This document shows, piece after piece, positions 11,235-23,907 of a stretch of 64,000 bases of DNA; positions within the stretch are counted from its first letter, which is position 1, and each line of letters begins with the position of its first letter. Under the pieces are notes generated by a model. That model was given only the letters and a program-made list of their open reading frames with translations. It was not told the origin of the DNA and did no database searches. The DNA is taken from assembly GCA_018292915.2 (NCBI GenBank), contig JACVVK020000399.1:562501-626500 (forward strand), read 5' to 3'. A program made the translations under genes and the position numbers. The DNA comes from Batillaria attramentaria. Taxonomy: Eukaryota > Mollusca > Gastropoda > Batillariidae.

Positions 11235-11440
11235 ACTCCTCCCCGGCCATTTGCTCTTAATGTTAATGCACTACGGTTGTCTGTTTATCATAGCGATTGC
11301 ACAAATCCCACTAGGTAACCCTTACCCTAAGCGTTACCCTAACCTTTAAACTAAGCCCAGAAAAAAAAAAAAAAAGCCGGCGAACTATCCTGAGTTTGGT
11401 TGCGTTGCTATAATTCGCCAGCTGGAGCCATAGGGGAGCG
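11235..11440 (-). repeat. Dispersed repeat with telomere-like motif (copy 1)
   Basis: Read on the minus strand it shares with 19245-19490 the order: ATAGTTCGCC, a run of TTAGGG-like units, a GGTTACC/GCTTACC motif, TGCAA, and CGTAGTGCATT. The plus strand shows AACCCTTACCCTAAGCGTTACCCTAACC at 11318-11345. Two copies with shared flanking sequence argue for a dispersed element that contains the telomere-like motif, not a telomere insertion. Confidence 0.6.
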
Positions 11441-12554
11441 ATACTAACTGAGACAATTCAGAAACAGAGGGACATGGACAAAATAGCCAAACCACCGGTA
11501 CCAGCAATTTTTGTTAAAAAAAACAAAAACTATTTTAAGACATTTCTAGGCCTTACGGAAAAAACACACTTTTGTTTTGGAATAGTTGTGTTTGTGAACA
11601 AGCCTGTAATTTCACAATGGTCTGTCTTAGATGTGCTGGAAAACGGAGTTGAGGTCGCATTGTTCTTGGAGGGAATTGCATTCCAACGTATTTCAAGTTT
11701 AGGGGGAGTCCGATAATTATAGAGGGGCTCCATTAATTATTTAAACTCTTTGATCGTACTTATAAGTCTCCGGGAGTCCGTTTATTTCAGTATCAGTGGA
11801 CTGTGGGTCCATCATTACTTGGGGAGTCCATCAGTCACTACCATCAATGATACCACACCGGCGCGGGAGGTAACTGCTATGCCTCATTTTCAGATTACCA
11901 TTCTTAGATCCACAATCAAGAGTTTATCCATCTTTGTCTGTGCCACTACTGCACGTTTTCACCGAGAGAGGTCAAGGGGACCTATTACTAGCATTATTAG
12001 CCGCTGTTCTCCACCTCCAGGTATTGATGCAGATGAGCTATTTCTATAGTAGTAGTAGTAGTAGTAGCAGTTGTAGTGGGTTATTATTTTGTAGGGGCAA
12101 TGTACTCTCATACAACACCGCTAGAAACGGAAGGGGGTTGATTTACTTTCGCTGCTTGGGAGTAACTCGAGATGTCCTTCTACCTGCGCGACCTCTACTC
12201 CACCCCCACCCCCCCCTTCCTGCCTCCCCCACCCCCACAATCCTCATCCATTTCTCCTCACCTCCTAGCACCCCCTGTCTTCTCTCTCTTGCTCAGCTGT
12301 GGGCGCGATTCCATTAAGGACCTCTTCATGTCACCCGACCCTGTCACTTTCCGTCACCGTCACACAGCGCACCCAGGACACGACAGGTGACAGCCAGGAG
12401 GCTATATTAGTTACAGGGGATTTAAGCTACGAATGGAAAGGTTACGTATATAGATAACCAGGTGGGACGTGCTGGTGAGTGCTACATGCTGGTTATCTGC
12501 TCTGCTTGTTACATTTTTTAGTTTGAGGGTGTGTGTGGGATTATTTCAGAAAGG

Positions 12555-12722
12555 GTGGGTGGGTGTTTGGGGGTTTAACGTCCTTTTCCACCACAAAGGG
12601 TGATATCAAAGACGGGGCAACGATGAAAAAGCCAGCACAAATATTTGGCCCCAGCCGGGATCGAACTCACGACCCGAGCATTAGAAGCCCAACGCTCTAC
12701 CATTCGACCACCCCGGCTCCCC
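12555..12722 (-). mobile_element. SINE-A, full length with target-site duplication
   Basis: Complete inverted copy: tail GGGTGGGTG at left, body TTTAACGTCCTTTTCCACC, head with GGATCGAACTCACGACC and ending CCCCGGCTCCCC. Flanked by a 13-bp direct repeat TATTTCAGAAAGG at 12542-12554 and 12723-12735. Confidence 0.9.
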
Positions 12723-13455
12723 TATTTCAGAAAGGTGTAAATGCATGTATGAGTAACTGAAAAAAAAAAAACAACCCACCCTACACTCACATTAAAATGG
12801 GAACAAAGAGACCAAACCAAGCTGAGAATACATGCATTGTCGTAAATACAAAGCACCAACATAATCAAAGCAGACTACATTAAAATGTCAGTTAAACCAT
12901 TACCGTACGTCGTGGGTGCGGTTGTACCCACACTTTCATTTAAACGCCCGTGGCTCAGTCCATGTTCACGCTACATCCATGAAACATCATGACTTTGCCC
13001 AGAAGGGTATTGGTATAGCGCTCACCCAAAATTATGTGATTTTGTTCGTAAATAAATTAGTAAATAAACAACAAAACGTTGTGTAATACGTTTTTGCCCT
13101 TCTTGAAAAGCATGGGTTGCGTTTGCATTCACGATGTATGGCGAGACTGAAGTAACAAGCCGAACAGACCACCACCCCAACCGTTCAGCAGCCTAACATC
13201 CAAACAACGTTAACAGAAACAAAACAAAACAGCAAATACAAAACAAAAGCAAAATAACAGAAAGCCGATTGCCTGAGAGACAGACGGACAAAAAACAACA
13301 ACAACAACAAAAACAAAAACCACCAGGCAAAAAAAAATTGTTTTCCCCAATCCGTCGACAGTGGGACTCAACACAAAACATGTCTTTCCCCATATCACAA
13401 GGGAAACGAAACCGAAATCAGTCATGTCTCCTTTACAATCACCATGCGTTTTTAA

Positions 13456-13665
13456 CCCTTTCACTGCCGCCGTCTCAGGATTTCGTAAATCGCACCAGTA
13501 GACTCACTGTCAAATTAGTTCAAAATGTGAAATGTAGACTTTCCAGTAATTGAGGGGAAAAAAACCTCTCTGGATGCAGTACAGGTTTTGATTTCTGTTT
13601 ACAGCAAAGTGACGTAAAGAGATGTTATCCGTGAGTGAACTGAAACGCGTCTGGCAGTGAAAGGG
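13456..13665. mobile_element. piggyBac-like MITE, 210 bp
   Basis: Perfect terminal inverted repeats CCCTTTCACTGCC / GGCAGTGAAAGGG, flanked on both sides by TTAA (13452-13455 and 13666-13669). TTAA target sites and CCC-beginning termini are typical of the piggyBac superfamily. There is no coding frame, so the element is non-autonomous. Confidence 0.85.
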
Positions 13666-14071
13666 TTAAAGAAAATAATACAACAACAGTTGCCGCATAA
13701 TGTCATGAGATATATAGATACGCAGGTATGCGAGCGTCACAAGGACAGGTCTGTCTGTCTGTCTGCCTTCCACGCAACAGCTGTGGGACACAAGCCGTGG
13801 TTTGTATCGGTATCTGAGATTGTCCTGTGTGAAGAAACTTGGCATTCTTTTTGTCACGTACTTGAGAACATACGATACATGCGCTGGTCGAGGTGAAATC
13901 AAGGAGAGTGTAGATCTGGTTACTGTGTACAACTGATATACCCCTCACACATCTGATGGCAGACATACCAGGTCGTTTTGCATGTTGATAATAACGAATT
14001 TGGCTCACTACAACTACCCCCCCCCCCCAAACTCCCCCTCACACACCACCAAAAAACAAACAAACACAAAC

Positions 14072-14072
<1 letters not shown>

Positions 14073-14167
<95 letters not shown>
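14073..14167. repeat. (AC)n microsatellite
   Basis: 47 uninterrupted AC dimers. Confidence 0.96.
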
Positions 14168-14169
<2 letters not shown>

Positions 14170-14217
14170 AACCAAGACTCTTCATCCACCACACCAAGAG
14201 GAAAACGTACATACAAG

Positions 14218-14333
14218 CAACGACGACGACGACAACAACAGCAACAACAAAAACGACGACGACAACAACGACAACAACAACAAAAACAACGACGACGACG
14301 ACAACAACGACGACAACAACAACAACAACAACA
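14218..14333. repeat. (CGA/CAA)n trinucleotide repeat
   Basis: About 38 ACG/ACA triplets, open in all frames; poly-Gln/Arg frames over it are artefacts. Confidence 0.9.
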
Positions 14334-15684
14334 TTTTGTACCAGTCGGTAGCAGTAGCACACACGTCATTCAGATACGTGTTTTGCATAGAGTCATGTAG
14401 TCACCACAACACCGAATGAAAGTGAATAAATAAGGTAAGAGAAACGCCTACATGAACAGAATACAGAATACATGAATTGTAAATTTGACCCTAGAGAAAT
14501 TTCGTTTGTTGGTAGTTACTTGTTCAGTGTCATTTTAACCTATACTTACATAAACCACAGGAATACATACAAACGCGCTTATGAGAATCGTTGTCATGGT
14601 AGTTTCCCATGGTAGAAAACCATCCGTGTAGATTTCATGTGGTGAATTTCGTGGTTTAACATAACGTCTAACAGTTTTACATGAACAACTTTTATTGCAC
14701 AATATGTTACCTGAAATACTGTTAACGCAGAGAAGTTGTTATAGGCTCTACTGCCCTCTCTGCCCCCACTCCCCCCCCCCTTTTCCCCCAGCCCCTCCCC
14801 ACCTCCCTCCTTTTTTTTTCCTTTTCTTTTTTCCTTTTTTTTTCTTCTTTCCTTTGTGGGTGTGAATGTGGGTGTGTTAGTATTTGTGGGGCTGTATGCA
14901 GTCTTACATATCATGCATACTTGCATACGGACAAATTTATATATGATACAAATTTACTTTTTCAGGTGCACCTCTTTTCAAGTGTATCTCCTTCATCTCA
15001 TTTGTTATGTCTTGTGATTGTTGTATTGTCACTGTATGAAAAAAAAATACTCAAAAACAGAACAAAATACTGGTAACTGTATTTAGACTTCAATTCAGTA
15101 TATTCAAATTCATTTCTATAATATTACAAAATCACAGGTCGGCTGTGTTCATGTTCTCAGTGGTACCTGCACGTTTCTTAGCGCTTTGAGAACCAGACCA
15201 GCATTACACACCCTTATTGTTCTTATTACGTCCACATACCACAGCACCGCAGCATACATTATTTCTGAATCACTCAGACAATACGCAGGGCACAAATACC
15301 AGGACTCCCACCCTTACAGAAAAGGCCATGGAATAATCCCAAAGCCAAAGAATAAACACAGTCCCCCCCCCCCCCCCAGAGAAAGCTTTTACTGGAGGGC
15401 GCAGCAAAGAGGTCTGGTGAGACGTCAGTTGACACAGCTACTAGAGCTGCCTGCTAGTCCAGTCTTTGACCGCCTGTATATATATGCTAATCGAGCCTAC
15501 GGCACAGGCACTCGTAGATCGTCAAGATTTTTCAACATGAATGGTAATATCAAGCGTCATATGCCCATCGCATATTAGAGTAGAGATGTGGGGTTTGTGA
15601 TTTGGCATGACACTTGAAAATACGCTTTAATTTTTCAATCTTGACAGTCTACAGGGCGAGGAACAGAACCATCCTTACCGCCAG

Positions 15685-15712
15685 CTAGAGAGAGAGAGAG
15701 AGAGAGAGAGAA
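15685..15712. repeat. (GA)n microsatellite
   Basis: 14 GA dimers. Confidence 0.93.
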
Positions 15713-16275
15713 GGACATCATAGGTTTGATAAGTACTTAGTTCCTTTTTCCCTGATGAGATAAACGTGTTCGTGCCAGGACAGTGCACGTTCATTTCGGA
15801 CAGCGAGCTTAAAGTTCTCACACACCCTCCCCCCCCCCCCCCACACACATACACATATACACACACCTAACCACCCACCCTTTCGATGATGACCCTTTTC
15901 TTTGTTCCGATTTCATGTAAACGAATAGCTGTAGGGAAACCAGAGGCATATGTATTTCGATGCCCAATGCATTACCCCCCCCCCACCCCCCCACCCCCTC
16001 TCCCCCGCCTCTCCCTCCCGACCCACCCCGTACACCGTTTCATTATTTACTCACTATCATGCCCATACTCGTATTTGGAGAGATTAACCTCATTCTATTC
16101 AGTCGACAAGAATAAAACAAACACTTTTCAAGTTAAGCCGGTGAACGTCTCTAGCGATGTCGGTAAATGACCCTTTATTCTGGTTGGGAGTCTAACCAAG
16201 CAGAGTGTTTTGGAAAAGGGCAATGCCTTCAGTTTGATGATCTCTGCTCTCTGTACAGATGCTACGTGTCCATAG

Positions 16276-16450
16276 ATAGGTACGTAGGTGTTGGGGGAGT
16301 TTAATGTCCTTTTCCACCACGTAGGGGTGATATCAAAGACGGGGCAACGAGAAAAAAAGCCAGCACAAATACTTGGCCCAATCCGGGATTCGAACTCCCG
16401 GCCCGAAAATTGTAAGTCCAACACTCTACCATTCGATTATCCCGGCTCCC
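16276..16450 (-). mobile_element. SINE-A, full length with target-site duplication
   Basis: Inverted full copy with head GGGATTCGAACTCCCGGCCC. Direct repeats CGTGTCCATAG at 16265-16275 and 16451-16461 mark the insertion site. Confidence 0.88.
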
Positions 16451-16961
16451 CGTGTCCATAGGTGTATGACACAGAAATATGATAGCCAACGAAATCGATT
16501 TCATTGAAGATTTTTTCTGGCACTGTAAGAAAGTTAAGTCCCTGTGGAGAATTGTTCAAACTTCATATATCAAAATACTGAGCAGAACATAGTCCTGTAT
16601 AAATCGAATGTGTTGTTTGGGTATCAGCCGATTGCAGCTCATTGCAAAAATGGTAATAAGCAAGTTTAGATAATTATGGCAAAGCTGTAAACATTATTTG
16701 TGCTTTGTTTGAATACCGGGTTGAACGTAAGAAACATTGATTTGTGGATATGAAATTACCCATGCGCTGTCACTCAAACACACGGAAACTTACATGCACT
16801 GAAAGAAAGGGAAAACCCGCACACATACATGAACAGACACCATAATTTTAAATACAGGAAACAGTTTGCATATTCTGAACGGCCCATTTTAAAAACACAC
16901 AATCAACAAAGTTCTGTAGGATGCATATATGTTATTAAATAATAATCATAATGGGACAAGG

Positions 16962-17125
16962 GTGGTTGTTAAGGGGTTTAACGTCGTTTTCCACCACATG
17001 GAGCAACGAGGAAGAAGCCAGCGCAAATTTTCGGATCCTAGTCAGGGCCCCCCTAGCAACAGGACAAATAACACACCCATCCCACGATCGAAATCTAATG
17101 ACCGAACGCTTAAACCCCAAATTCT
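16962..17125 (-). mobile_element. SINE-A, old degenerate copy
   Basis: Recognisable GGGGTTTAACGTCGTTTTCC, CCACCACATG, GCAACGAGGAAGAAGCCAGC. The head region beyond about 17045 has diverged (ATCGAAATCTAATGACCGA). Confidence 0.55.
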
Positions 17126-18849
17126 GATCATAAAGTCTTTCCGAAACTACCAGTGCCAATGAGGTTTGATTGAATGGTTGATAAACGATGGCCCGTCTAT
17201 TTGTCTTTCGTCCTGCCCGGTTGTCAGTATTAGCTGCTTTTGGCCTTTTACAGGTAGACTCCCAAAGTCATAAGTAGTATTTGGCTTTGGTCCATAAGTG
17301 CGGTATACATCAGGCATCCCGCTGAAACCATTCATCACTAGTCGATACTGGTCAGGCACTGCTGACCGCTTTAACTGGAAAATCGTATGTATTGTTTGAA
17401 GAGGAGAATACGAAGTGAGAGCCCCTTACTGTACTGTCCTACAGTCAGTGACACGGTAAAAACAAGAACTTGGAGAAAGAAACAGCTGCTGCGCCTCTTT
17501 GTGGAATGTTCCTATCTGTGGTTATTGTTATGGCTTTACGCTCAGATGGCAATAAGAAAAGTATGTGTTACGACGATCTTTAATGTGGAAGTTGATGGTA
17601 AATTTATACAGACTGCTCTTGGAGGCAATAATGATGACTCTTTTTCTTTGTTCCGATTACACGTAAACAAATAGGGAAACCAGATAATCATAGTATGTTT
17701 ATTTCCTACCTCCTCCCCCCCCCCCCCTGCTGTACTCGTTCTCTTGCAGTTCAGCACTGTTGCTCAACCGAGAAAGGCAGGGGGTGATCTCCCTTTTCTT
17801 TGTTTCGTATTGTTGTTGTTGTTTTCCTTTTTCAACCTTGGGTACAAAACCTTTGGGTTCGGAGTCACCAAAGAGTTGCATTTATTGATTAATTTATTCA
17901 TCTGTTTCTCGAAGTTCATCTCTGACTCTGCCCCAGCGCACTTTTTACCTACAAGTATTGTGGGGAGATGACATGCGACGCAATAAAGATTTCAAAGCTC
18001 TGGTCTCTTATCGTGCTCCTCAAGGTACTTAACTTTCTGGTCATCAGGCCTGACAGTGTTCGCTCTGTGTTCCCTACGCCGTGCCTTTGGCTTTGTTGAC
18101 TTCACGGTTGAGTGGTTTATTTCCTTCCTATCCACCCTCAAACCCCACAACGTCCGTCAGGTCATGGTCACTTTGCTTACCCCCCACCCGGCGCCTCCCT
18201 CCTCCTGCACCTCCCCTCCACGCTCACTGGCACGTCAGTACGGTGGACTTACCAAGTACCTAGAGCTAAAGAGACGAGAGTAAACTTCCAACCGTGTTTG
18301 TTCTAGCTTGTTCCTGCGTATGTGCCTGTCAGTGTTTATGGTATGTGATCATGGTGTGTCTGGTGTCGGGTACATTGCTATAATATTGTATCAGTATTGT
18401 CCTTAAGAAACACTGTAGGCAAGATTAATGAATGACATGAATGAAAGTTAGGAAAGGGGTGGGGGGGAGGTGCTAGGACCGAGAGCAAGTGTAGAGAATT
18501 TCAGAGAGAGAGAGAGAGAGACCTACTGGAATCGGGATCTAACAGTCACGATACATATATGTATCTCAACAGAACCAACCCAAGAACAGTATGGCAGTTT
18601 AGTGCCTGCTATATTTTACTCAACAGAAACTCCGAATTCATGGAGGGAGAGGGGGGTAGGTGGGGGTGAGGGTGGGGGAATACAAGAGCCCAAGGGAGAT
18701 CATAGGCGAATTCTGAGCGACCATCGTAAAGTGTGGTGGAGACCATGTAGTTGTGGCCCTTGGTGTGCCCGAGCTGGTTTCTCAGTTAGAGATAGTCTAA
18801 AATTCTTTTCGAGACCTGCAGGCTTTAATAAAATAAAATTAAAAATTAA

Positions 18850-18935
18850 AAACACCACAACCACTACCATCACCACCACCACCACCACCAACAACAACAA
18901 CAACGACGACAACAAGAGCAACAACAACAAAACTA
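18850..18935. repeat. (CCA/CAA)n trinucleotide repeat
   Basis: Imperfect ACC and AAC triplets. Confidence 0.85.
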
Positions 18936-19014
18936 ATTCTTATACTGGTGTCAACCATGCCAAAAATCTCCAGTCAGACTGCGTTGTTGGACATAGCCTG
19001 AATATTCACAGTGA

Positions 19015-19236
19015 TTTACCTGCCTGGTTGCCTTTCTGCCTACCTGTCTGCCTACCTGTTTGCCTGCCTGCCTGCCTACCTGTTTGCCTGCCTGCCTGTC
19101 TGTCTGCCGACCTGTCTGTCTGCCTGTTTGCCTGCCTGCCTCTGTCTGCCTGTCTTCCTGTCTGTCTTCCTGCCTGTCTGCCTGTCCTGCCTATCTGTCT
19201 GGCTGCCTGCCTGCCTGTCTGGCTGTCTCTACTCAC
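19015..19236. repeat. (TGCC/TGTC)n tetranucleotide repeat
   Basis: About 220 bp of imperfect CTGC/CTGT tetramers; open in several frames, not coding. Confidence 0.93.
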
Positions 19237-19244
19237 TTGCGCTA

Positions 19245-19490
19245 ATTTAGTATAGTTCGCACAATGTGGTCGTATCGGGCAAACTATACCAACGCAGTCA
19301 AACTCGTTTAATATAGTTCGCCTGCTTAGTTCGGTTATTAAGGGTTAGGTTTAGGGTAAATGCTAAGGTTAGGGTTAGGGTTAGGCTTACCTTGTGGTAA
19401 TGGTGCAAGCTCTATGTTAGACGGTCGTAGTGCATTCACACGAGGTAAGACTGACACAAGGGGGCGAACTGTACCAACGGTACTTGCAGG
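19245..19490 (+). repeat. Dispersed repeat with telomere-like motif (copy 2)
   Basis: Homologue of 11235-11440 in the opposite orientation. The core at 19337-19386 has imperfect TTAGGG units (GGTTAGGGTTAGGGTTAGG). Flanking shared motifs are ATAGTTCGCC before and CGTAGTGCATT after. Confidence 0.6.
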
Positions 19491-19933
19491 ATATACCTGC
19501 ATATACCCGCCTACGTACACAGCATATCAGAGAATCTCCGTCGTTTTCCATTTTACTCTTGTCTTACGTACGTTAGGCTTTGTATTAATTCCGTGCTCAC
19601 TATTTGTTTACCGGTCCACGCAGTGCATGATGACTGTTCCAGAGTTATTAGTTGTGGTTTCTTGTTTTGTTTGTCTGTTTGTTTGGTTATTTTTGTTCGC
19701 CGCGAAATAGTCCTTGTTGCTTGCGCGGCAAATAAGTTAACTAACTAACTAACTTGATTATTTTTGTTTGTTTGGTCGTCTGTTTATTTGTTGTTGTTGG
19801 GGTTTCTTTTTGTTTTTGTTGGTTTTTATTTGTTGTTTCTGTCATCCTTTTTGTAGTAAGAACAAGTTTGTAAGACAAGCACTCGTGCTTAAAACTTTCT
19901 TCGTCAAAGAGAATTCATCCATTCATTCTCTCT

Positions 19934-20082
<149 letters not shown>

Positions 20083-20296
20083 AGAGGCCACAACCGATGT
20101 TCATGAGATTATAATTCAGTTTAATAGGAGTTGATCAGAACAGGGCATCGTTTTCAACATGCATGCTGGGAATGTCTGGGTGCCTCCGTGCTGCAGTCTC
20201 CTTTACCGGAATGTGCACAAACTTTGCTGGATTGAATCAGGTAAGGAACGAAAAAGTAGTCCGGCTGTTTCCGATATTATCGTTCAATAAATATCA

Positions 20297-20524
20297 CTAA
20301 CTCTTAAAAGCCCATGCAAAAATTACAATTTTACTGTGAATTCTTCAGGCCATTCGAAGCCACGCAATCTGCAGCGGTCCTGGGTCTAGCAGGAAGACCC
20401 ACGTCTTGCGTAATAGTGGCTTGAAGTGGCTCCCTCCGGTGTGCAGTGGCTTGTTCTTTCTCACAAGTCTTACCATATAGTGAGCAAAGGTGGTCGGGCT
20501 CATGTTTGGGCTCTCAAGAGTTAA
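20297..20524. mobile_element. MITE with TTAA-like ends (family M1, copy 2)
   Basis: Inverted relative to 9503-9714. Ends CTAACTCTTAAAAGCCCA and TGGGCTCTCAAGAGTTAA. The internal match includes TAATAGTGGCTTGAAGTGGC and GGTGGTCGGGCTC. No coding capacity. Confidence 0.7.
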
Positions 20525-20689
20525 TGAAATTCATGAACAAACAAACAAAGAAACAAATAAACATATCAAATATATTATATCATGGTATAAATTAAATGAC
20601 ATTAATGTTCAGTTCCCCTTTCCTGCCCCTGAGTATTTCTGTTTCTATTTTCTAGAGTCCCATTACCGTACGTGGTAAGCGAAACTTGA

Positions 20690-20840
20690 CTCGAGCCGGG
20701 GAGTAGGGGTGGGGGAGAGGGGGTCGGGGGCGTCGCCATGGCACGGCGCAGAATTCCTGCCCACCTGGGATTCGAAGCAGGCAGCTCAGGATCCGAAGTC
20801 GGATACCTTAACCACTCGACCAAATCCCTTGTAACTCTCA
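20690..20840 (-). repeat. tRNA-like sequence, probably a SINE head
   Basis: On the minus strand: GGGATTTGGTCGAGTGGTTAAGG (A-box-like D arm) followed by GCTTCGAATCCC (B-box-like T arm) about 40 nt later. The anticodon arm cannot form a normal 5-bp stem with 7-nt loop, so I do not call a functional tRNA. It differs from the heads of SINE-A and SINE-B. Confidence 0.4.
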
Positions 20841-22634
20841 CTCTAGAAGTTAAACAATATTATGGTAGTCCAACTGAGACACACAGGGTTCATGAGAAGT
20901 GAATATACAATCAACTTCAAGTTCTCCTTCAATCTCTTTCATGCTCGATAGAAACAGTTTAAAAGTAAAACAACAGAAAGCTGAAACAAACGACTTTATA
21001 CTAGGAGTTGAAAAGGGGGGGGGGGAGGAGTGCATTAAGGGGTGGGGGTTGAGGGGGTGGGGATGGGGTATATCACTCAACGAGGCTACAAAGTAATACT
21101 GAGTCACACAAATAAAAAACCACGCATGGATGCACTTGCCACTCTTTGATAATGTTTACGAATGTCACTGCAAAACAGGTCAGTTCTGTTGTCCATAAAG
21201 GGACAAACGAAGTGTTTAGCAGCACCGCCAACAACAGCAACTAGAGAATTGTCAACAGCGACCAGCATAGCAGCAACATCATCATCATCATCATCATCAA
21301 CAACAACTTGACCACACACTCGTACACAGGATCTCTACGTGTAAAACACTGAAAAACACTGATGTTTTCAACGTGATGCCGCCATAGCAGGAAGACTAGG
21401 TCAGTGAAAGGGAGAAAACCTGACAAATCAGTCTGCCAAACATTTCAGTGTTGGCCAGAGACATATAGTGAGAGATAGGAAACAAGGGCACTTACGGAAA
21501 TAATTATGCCAGGCTATGGCACTTCTGACTTAAACTCCTTAAAATGACCGATTTTACTCCTTCAAGTAAGCCACTTCGAAATGTTACTGGGAGGTTTTGG
21601 TTTAGCAGAAGGTCTGAGTAAGTCAGGATTTGAATTTTCTGGAAAGTGCATTATATCAAATATCGAAATATGACAATACAACTTTGAAGCTTATCTCCGA
21701 ACATCAGTATTTTGTTTTGGGCACAAATTCTTCTTTACCATTGTTAGATACCTTGTTTCAAAACGCTTAGGGGTCATTAATTTTGGAAGCAGATGGAGGG
21801 TTTAGAGTTGTGTTATTTGAAATTTACACAGCGACCTGGTTCTTAGGATAGCGAAGGATATTGTAAGCAGCTGCAAGAGTCCAGCTTTCTATCTCTCAAT
21901 GTATGTCTCTGGGTTGGCTCATTCAAAAAAAAAAAGAAAAAAAAAAGATACTTGGGCTACACAGTCCATGTGCAATTTTGCTTGGCACCGTCGTTATTTC
22001 TTGTACAGGTAGAGCCTGAAAGAGAAGCTGGTATAACTATGCTCTGAAGGCTTTTTGCCTTTTCTTTTGCTCTTTTTTTAAATGCAGGCCACAATCTTTG
22101 TACCGATTAGTAATGCAGCGTAACCAACATAATGGAGTTATTTACCAGCAGATACAAAGCAAGTTGGTGTAATGCTGTAACTACCGATCCTTCTGCGATT
22201 GTACTGAAAAACAGGCTTTCCTGCACTGGTCAATAAAGCAAAAAAGGCTGGCACGGAAAACGTTCGTGAGATTCCTCGACTAAAAGAACTGTATGATACT
22301 ACAGTATCCAACACACAGCAACAGAAGTGAAATGTTCAGTGCTCACTAGTTGACTCGGTGTATGAACTAGGTATTAATGACCAATGAGATAAAAGGCAAG
22401 TAAAAGATCATCAAGTGCAAAAATATGTTTCATTAGGAAACATGAAACATTAACATTGTGCTGTTTGGAATTCAGTTTTTCTCGTGTTTTTGGAAAATAG
22501 ACAACAGCAGCATAGTAGTCAATGCAAATGTTTCGTGACTTATTTCTTAAATATGAAGCCACAAGTTAAACTGATCCACGTACTGAAAATTCATAATCTA
22601 TGCATAAACGTTTCGGGTAAATGGAATGGTATTT

Positions 22635-22681
22635 AAATCCAGCTTTACTTCACCAAATTTTGGTGAAGTAAAGCTGGATTT
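22635..22681. repeat. Near-perfect 47-bp palindrome
   Basis: Arms of 23 bp (AAATCCAGCTTTACTTCACC and AAA, then the exact inverse) around a single central T at 22658. It lies at the left edge of a degenerate tandem repeat, and its right arm (GTGAAGTAAAG) is the start of a repeat unit. Confidence 0.9.
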
Positions 22682-23100
22682 GTTTTTAGTTTATATGATC
22701 TAATAATACCTGGAATAGTTGTTGTGCGTTTAATTCTCAGAAAAAAAAAATGAAATCCAACGTCAAATTGATGTACAAATCTTGAAGACTCATAAATATA
22801 TAACATATTTGAAAGAATGGAGTGGTATTTAGTGAAGTAAAATTTGAGTTCATGTGATCTGAAAGTACTGGAATAGTTTATGTGCGTTGAATTTTAAGAA
22901 CGAAATAAAACCCAACCCTAAATTGATGTGTACACGGAAGTCTCATTAATATAAAAATATTTCGATAAATGGGATGGTGTTTAGTGAAGAAAAGTTTACA
23001 TTACGTAATCTGTGGGTGTCGGAATGGCTGTTGCGTTGATCAAAAGTATAAAAACAGGACATAAAAATCGAAAATCTATTTTTCCCAGTACGAAACGCTC
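22660..23100. repeat. Degenerate ~150-170 bp tandem repeat
   Basis: Three units begin GTGAAGTAAAG (about 22663), GTGAAGTAAAAT (about 22832) and GTGAAGAAAAG (about 22984). Each contains a GGAATAG/GGAATGG and GTTGTGCG-like block, and each of the first two ends before AATGG(A/G)(A/G)TGGT. Confidence 0.65.
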
Positions 23101-23593
23101 TGTCAAACTTCAAAACAAGAAACTATTTAGGTAACAAGTTGTTCAGTTACTGAACTCACTGATACTATGGATAAATTAAGGTAATTCGCTGACCGTTTGA
23201 ACCTTTCCAAATCACTCCCCGAAAAACGGCATTGAAGTCTAAACAATTACGAATATAAAAGAATGAAAAACGATAAACATTTGTGCTTATCATTTTTTCC
23301 AGCACGATAGGGTGCAAAACTGAAACAACCCTTGTTAAAAGTGCTCAAATGTGACAAAAAGTGTACTTTTTACCGACAGTTCCATAAAAGATGTTGAATG
23401 TACACACTGAGAAGGAACGGATGATGAGGTGGCTGCTTATGCCAATGATAAAAATGTCTACACTCATTGTAATAAAAAATAGTGGTGATAAGAATAACAC
23501 TAACAGTAATCGGTGATACTGTAAAAATAATGATAATAATAAAATACGGCAAAACTATCTGCCGACATTAAATTTCAAAGTGCAGTGCTGTCG

Positions 23594-23907
23594 AATCCCT
23601 CTAGAAGGGACTTCCGGATTGGTGGAATGTGCCGTAAGCTTGCTGCCGATTGGTGCCCATTGGGAGAGATGTGCGAGATCATGCGACGTGCACGCACACG
23701 TGACTGACGTCACGAGGCGAAACTCAAGCAGCGACCTCTACGGAAGACCCCGGCCAAAAGGAAGTGCTTCCTGTTTGAGGCCAAGCCAGGTTCCTGAAGA
23801 TGTGCATCTCCATGGAGATAGAGCTGTACTGTGACCTGCGCAGTCCAGCAGTTGGAAGTCACGTGGGGTGCTGCTGCATAGCGCGCATGAGGTCTGGACA
23901 GAGAGGT
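23594..23907 (+). promoter_or_regulatory. CpG-rich promoter-like segment, possible 5' exon
   Basis: GC-rich island in AT-rich surroundings. It has inverted CCAAT motifs (GATTGG at about 23616 and 23648, CATTGG near 23658) and a full CRE TGACGTCA at 23705-23712. It ends in an excellent donor GACAGAGAG/gtaaga at 23908. A plus-strand noncoding or short coding first exon would fit. No plus-strand downstream exon was found. Confidence 0.3.

Noticed and set aside
13920..14400. Open frames of 107-149 codons rich in Cys, Val, Gln and Arg
   Set aside because: They come from the (AC)n and (CGA/CAA)n repeats and are open in all registers.
15186..15578. 130-codon plus-strand ORF
   Set aside because: Includes a poly-C derived proline run; no recognisable domain or start context.
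18470..19255. 261-codon plus-strand frame
   Set aside because: The second half is the TGCC/TGTC repeat (poly CLPACL); the first half is low-complexity and shows no family.
19337..19386. Interstitial telomere from a chromosome fusion
   Set aside because: A second copy with the same non-telomeric flanks (11235-11440) points to a dispersed element.
22374..22562. 62-codon minus-strand frame
   Set aside because: Short, AT-rich and without motif or splice signals that fit either gene.
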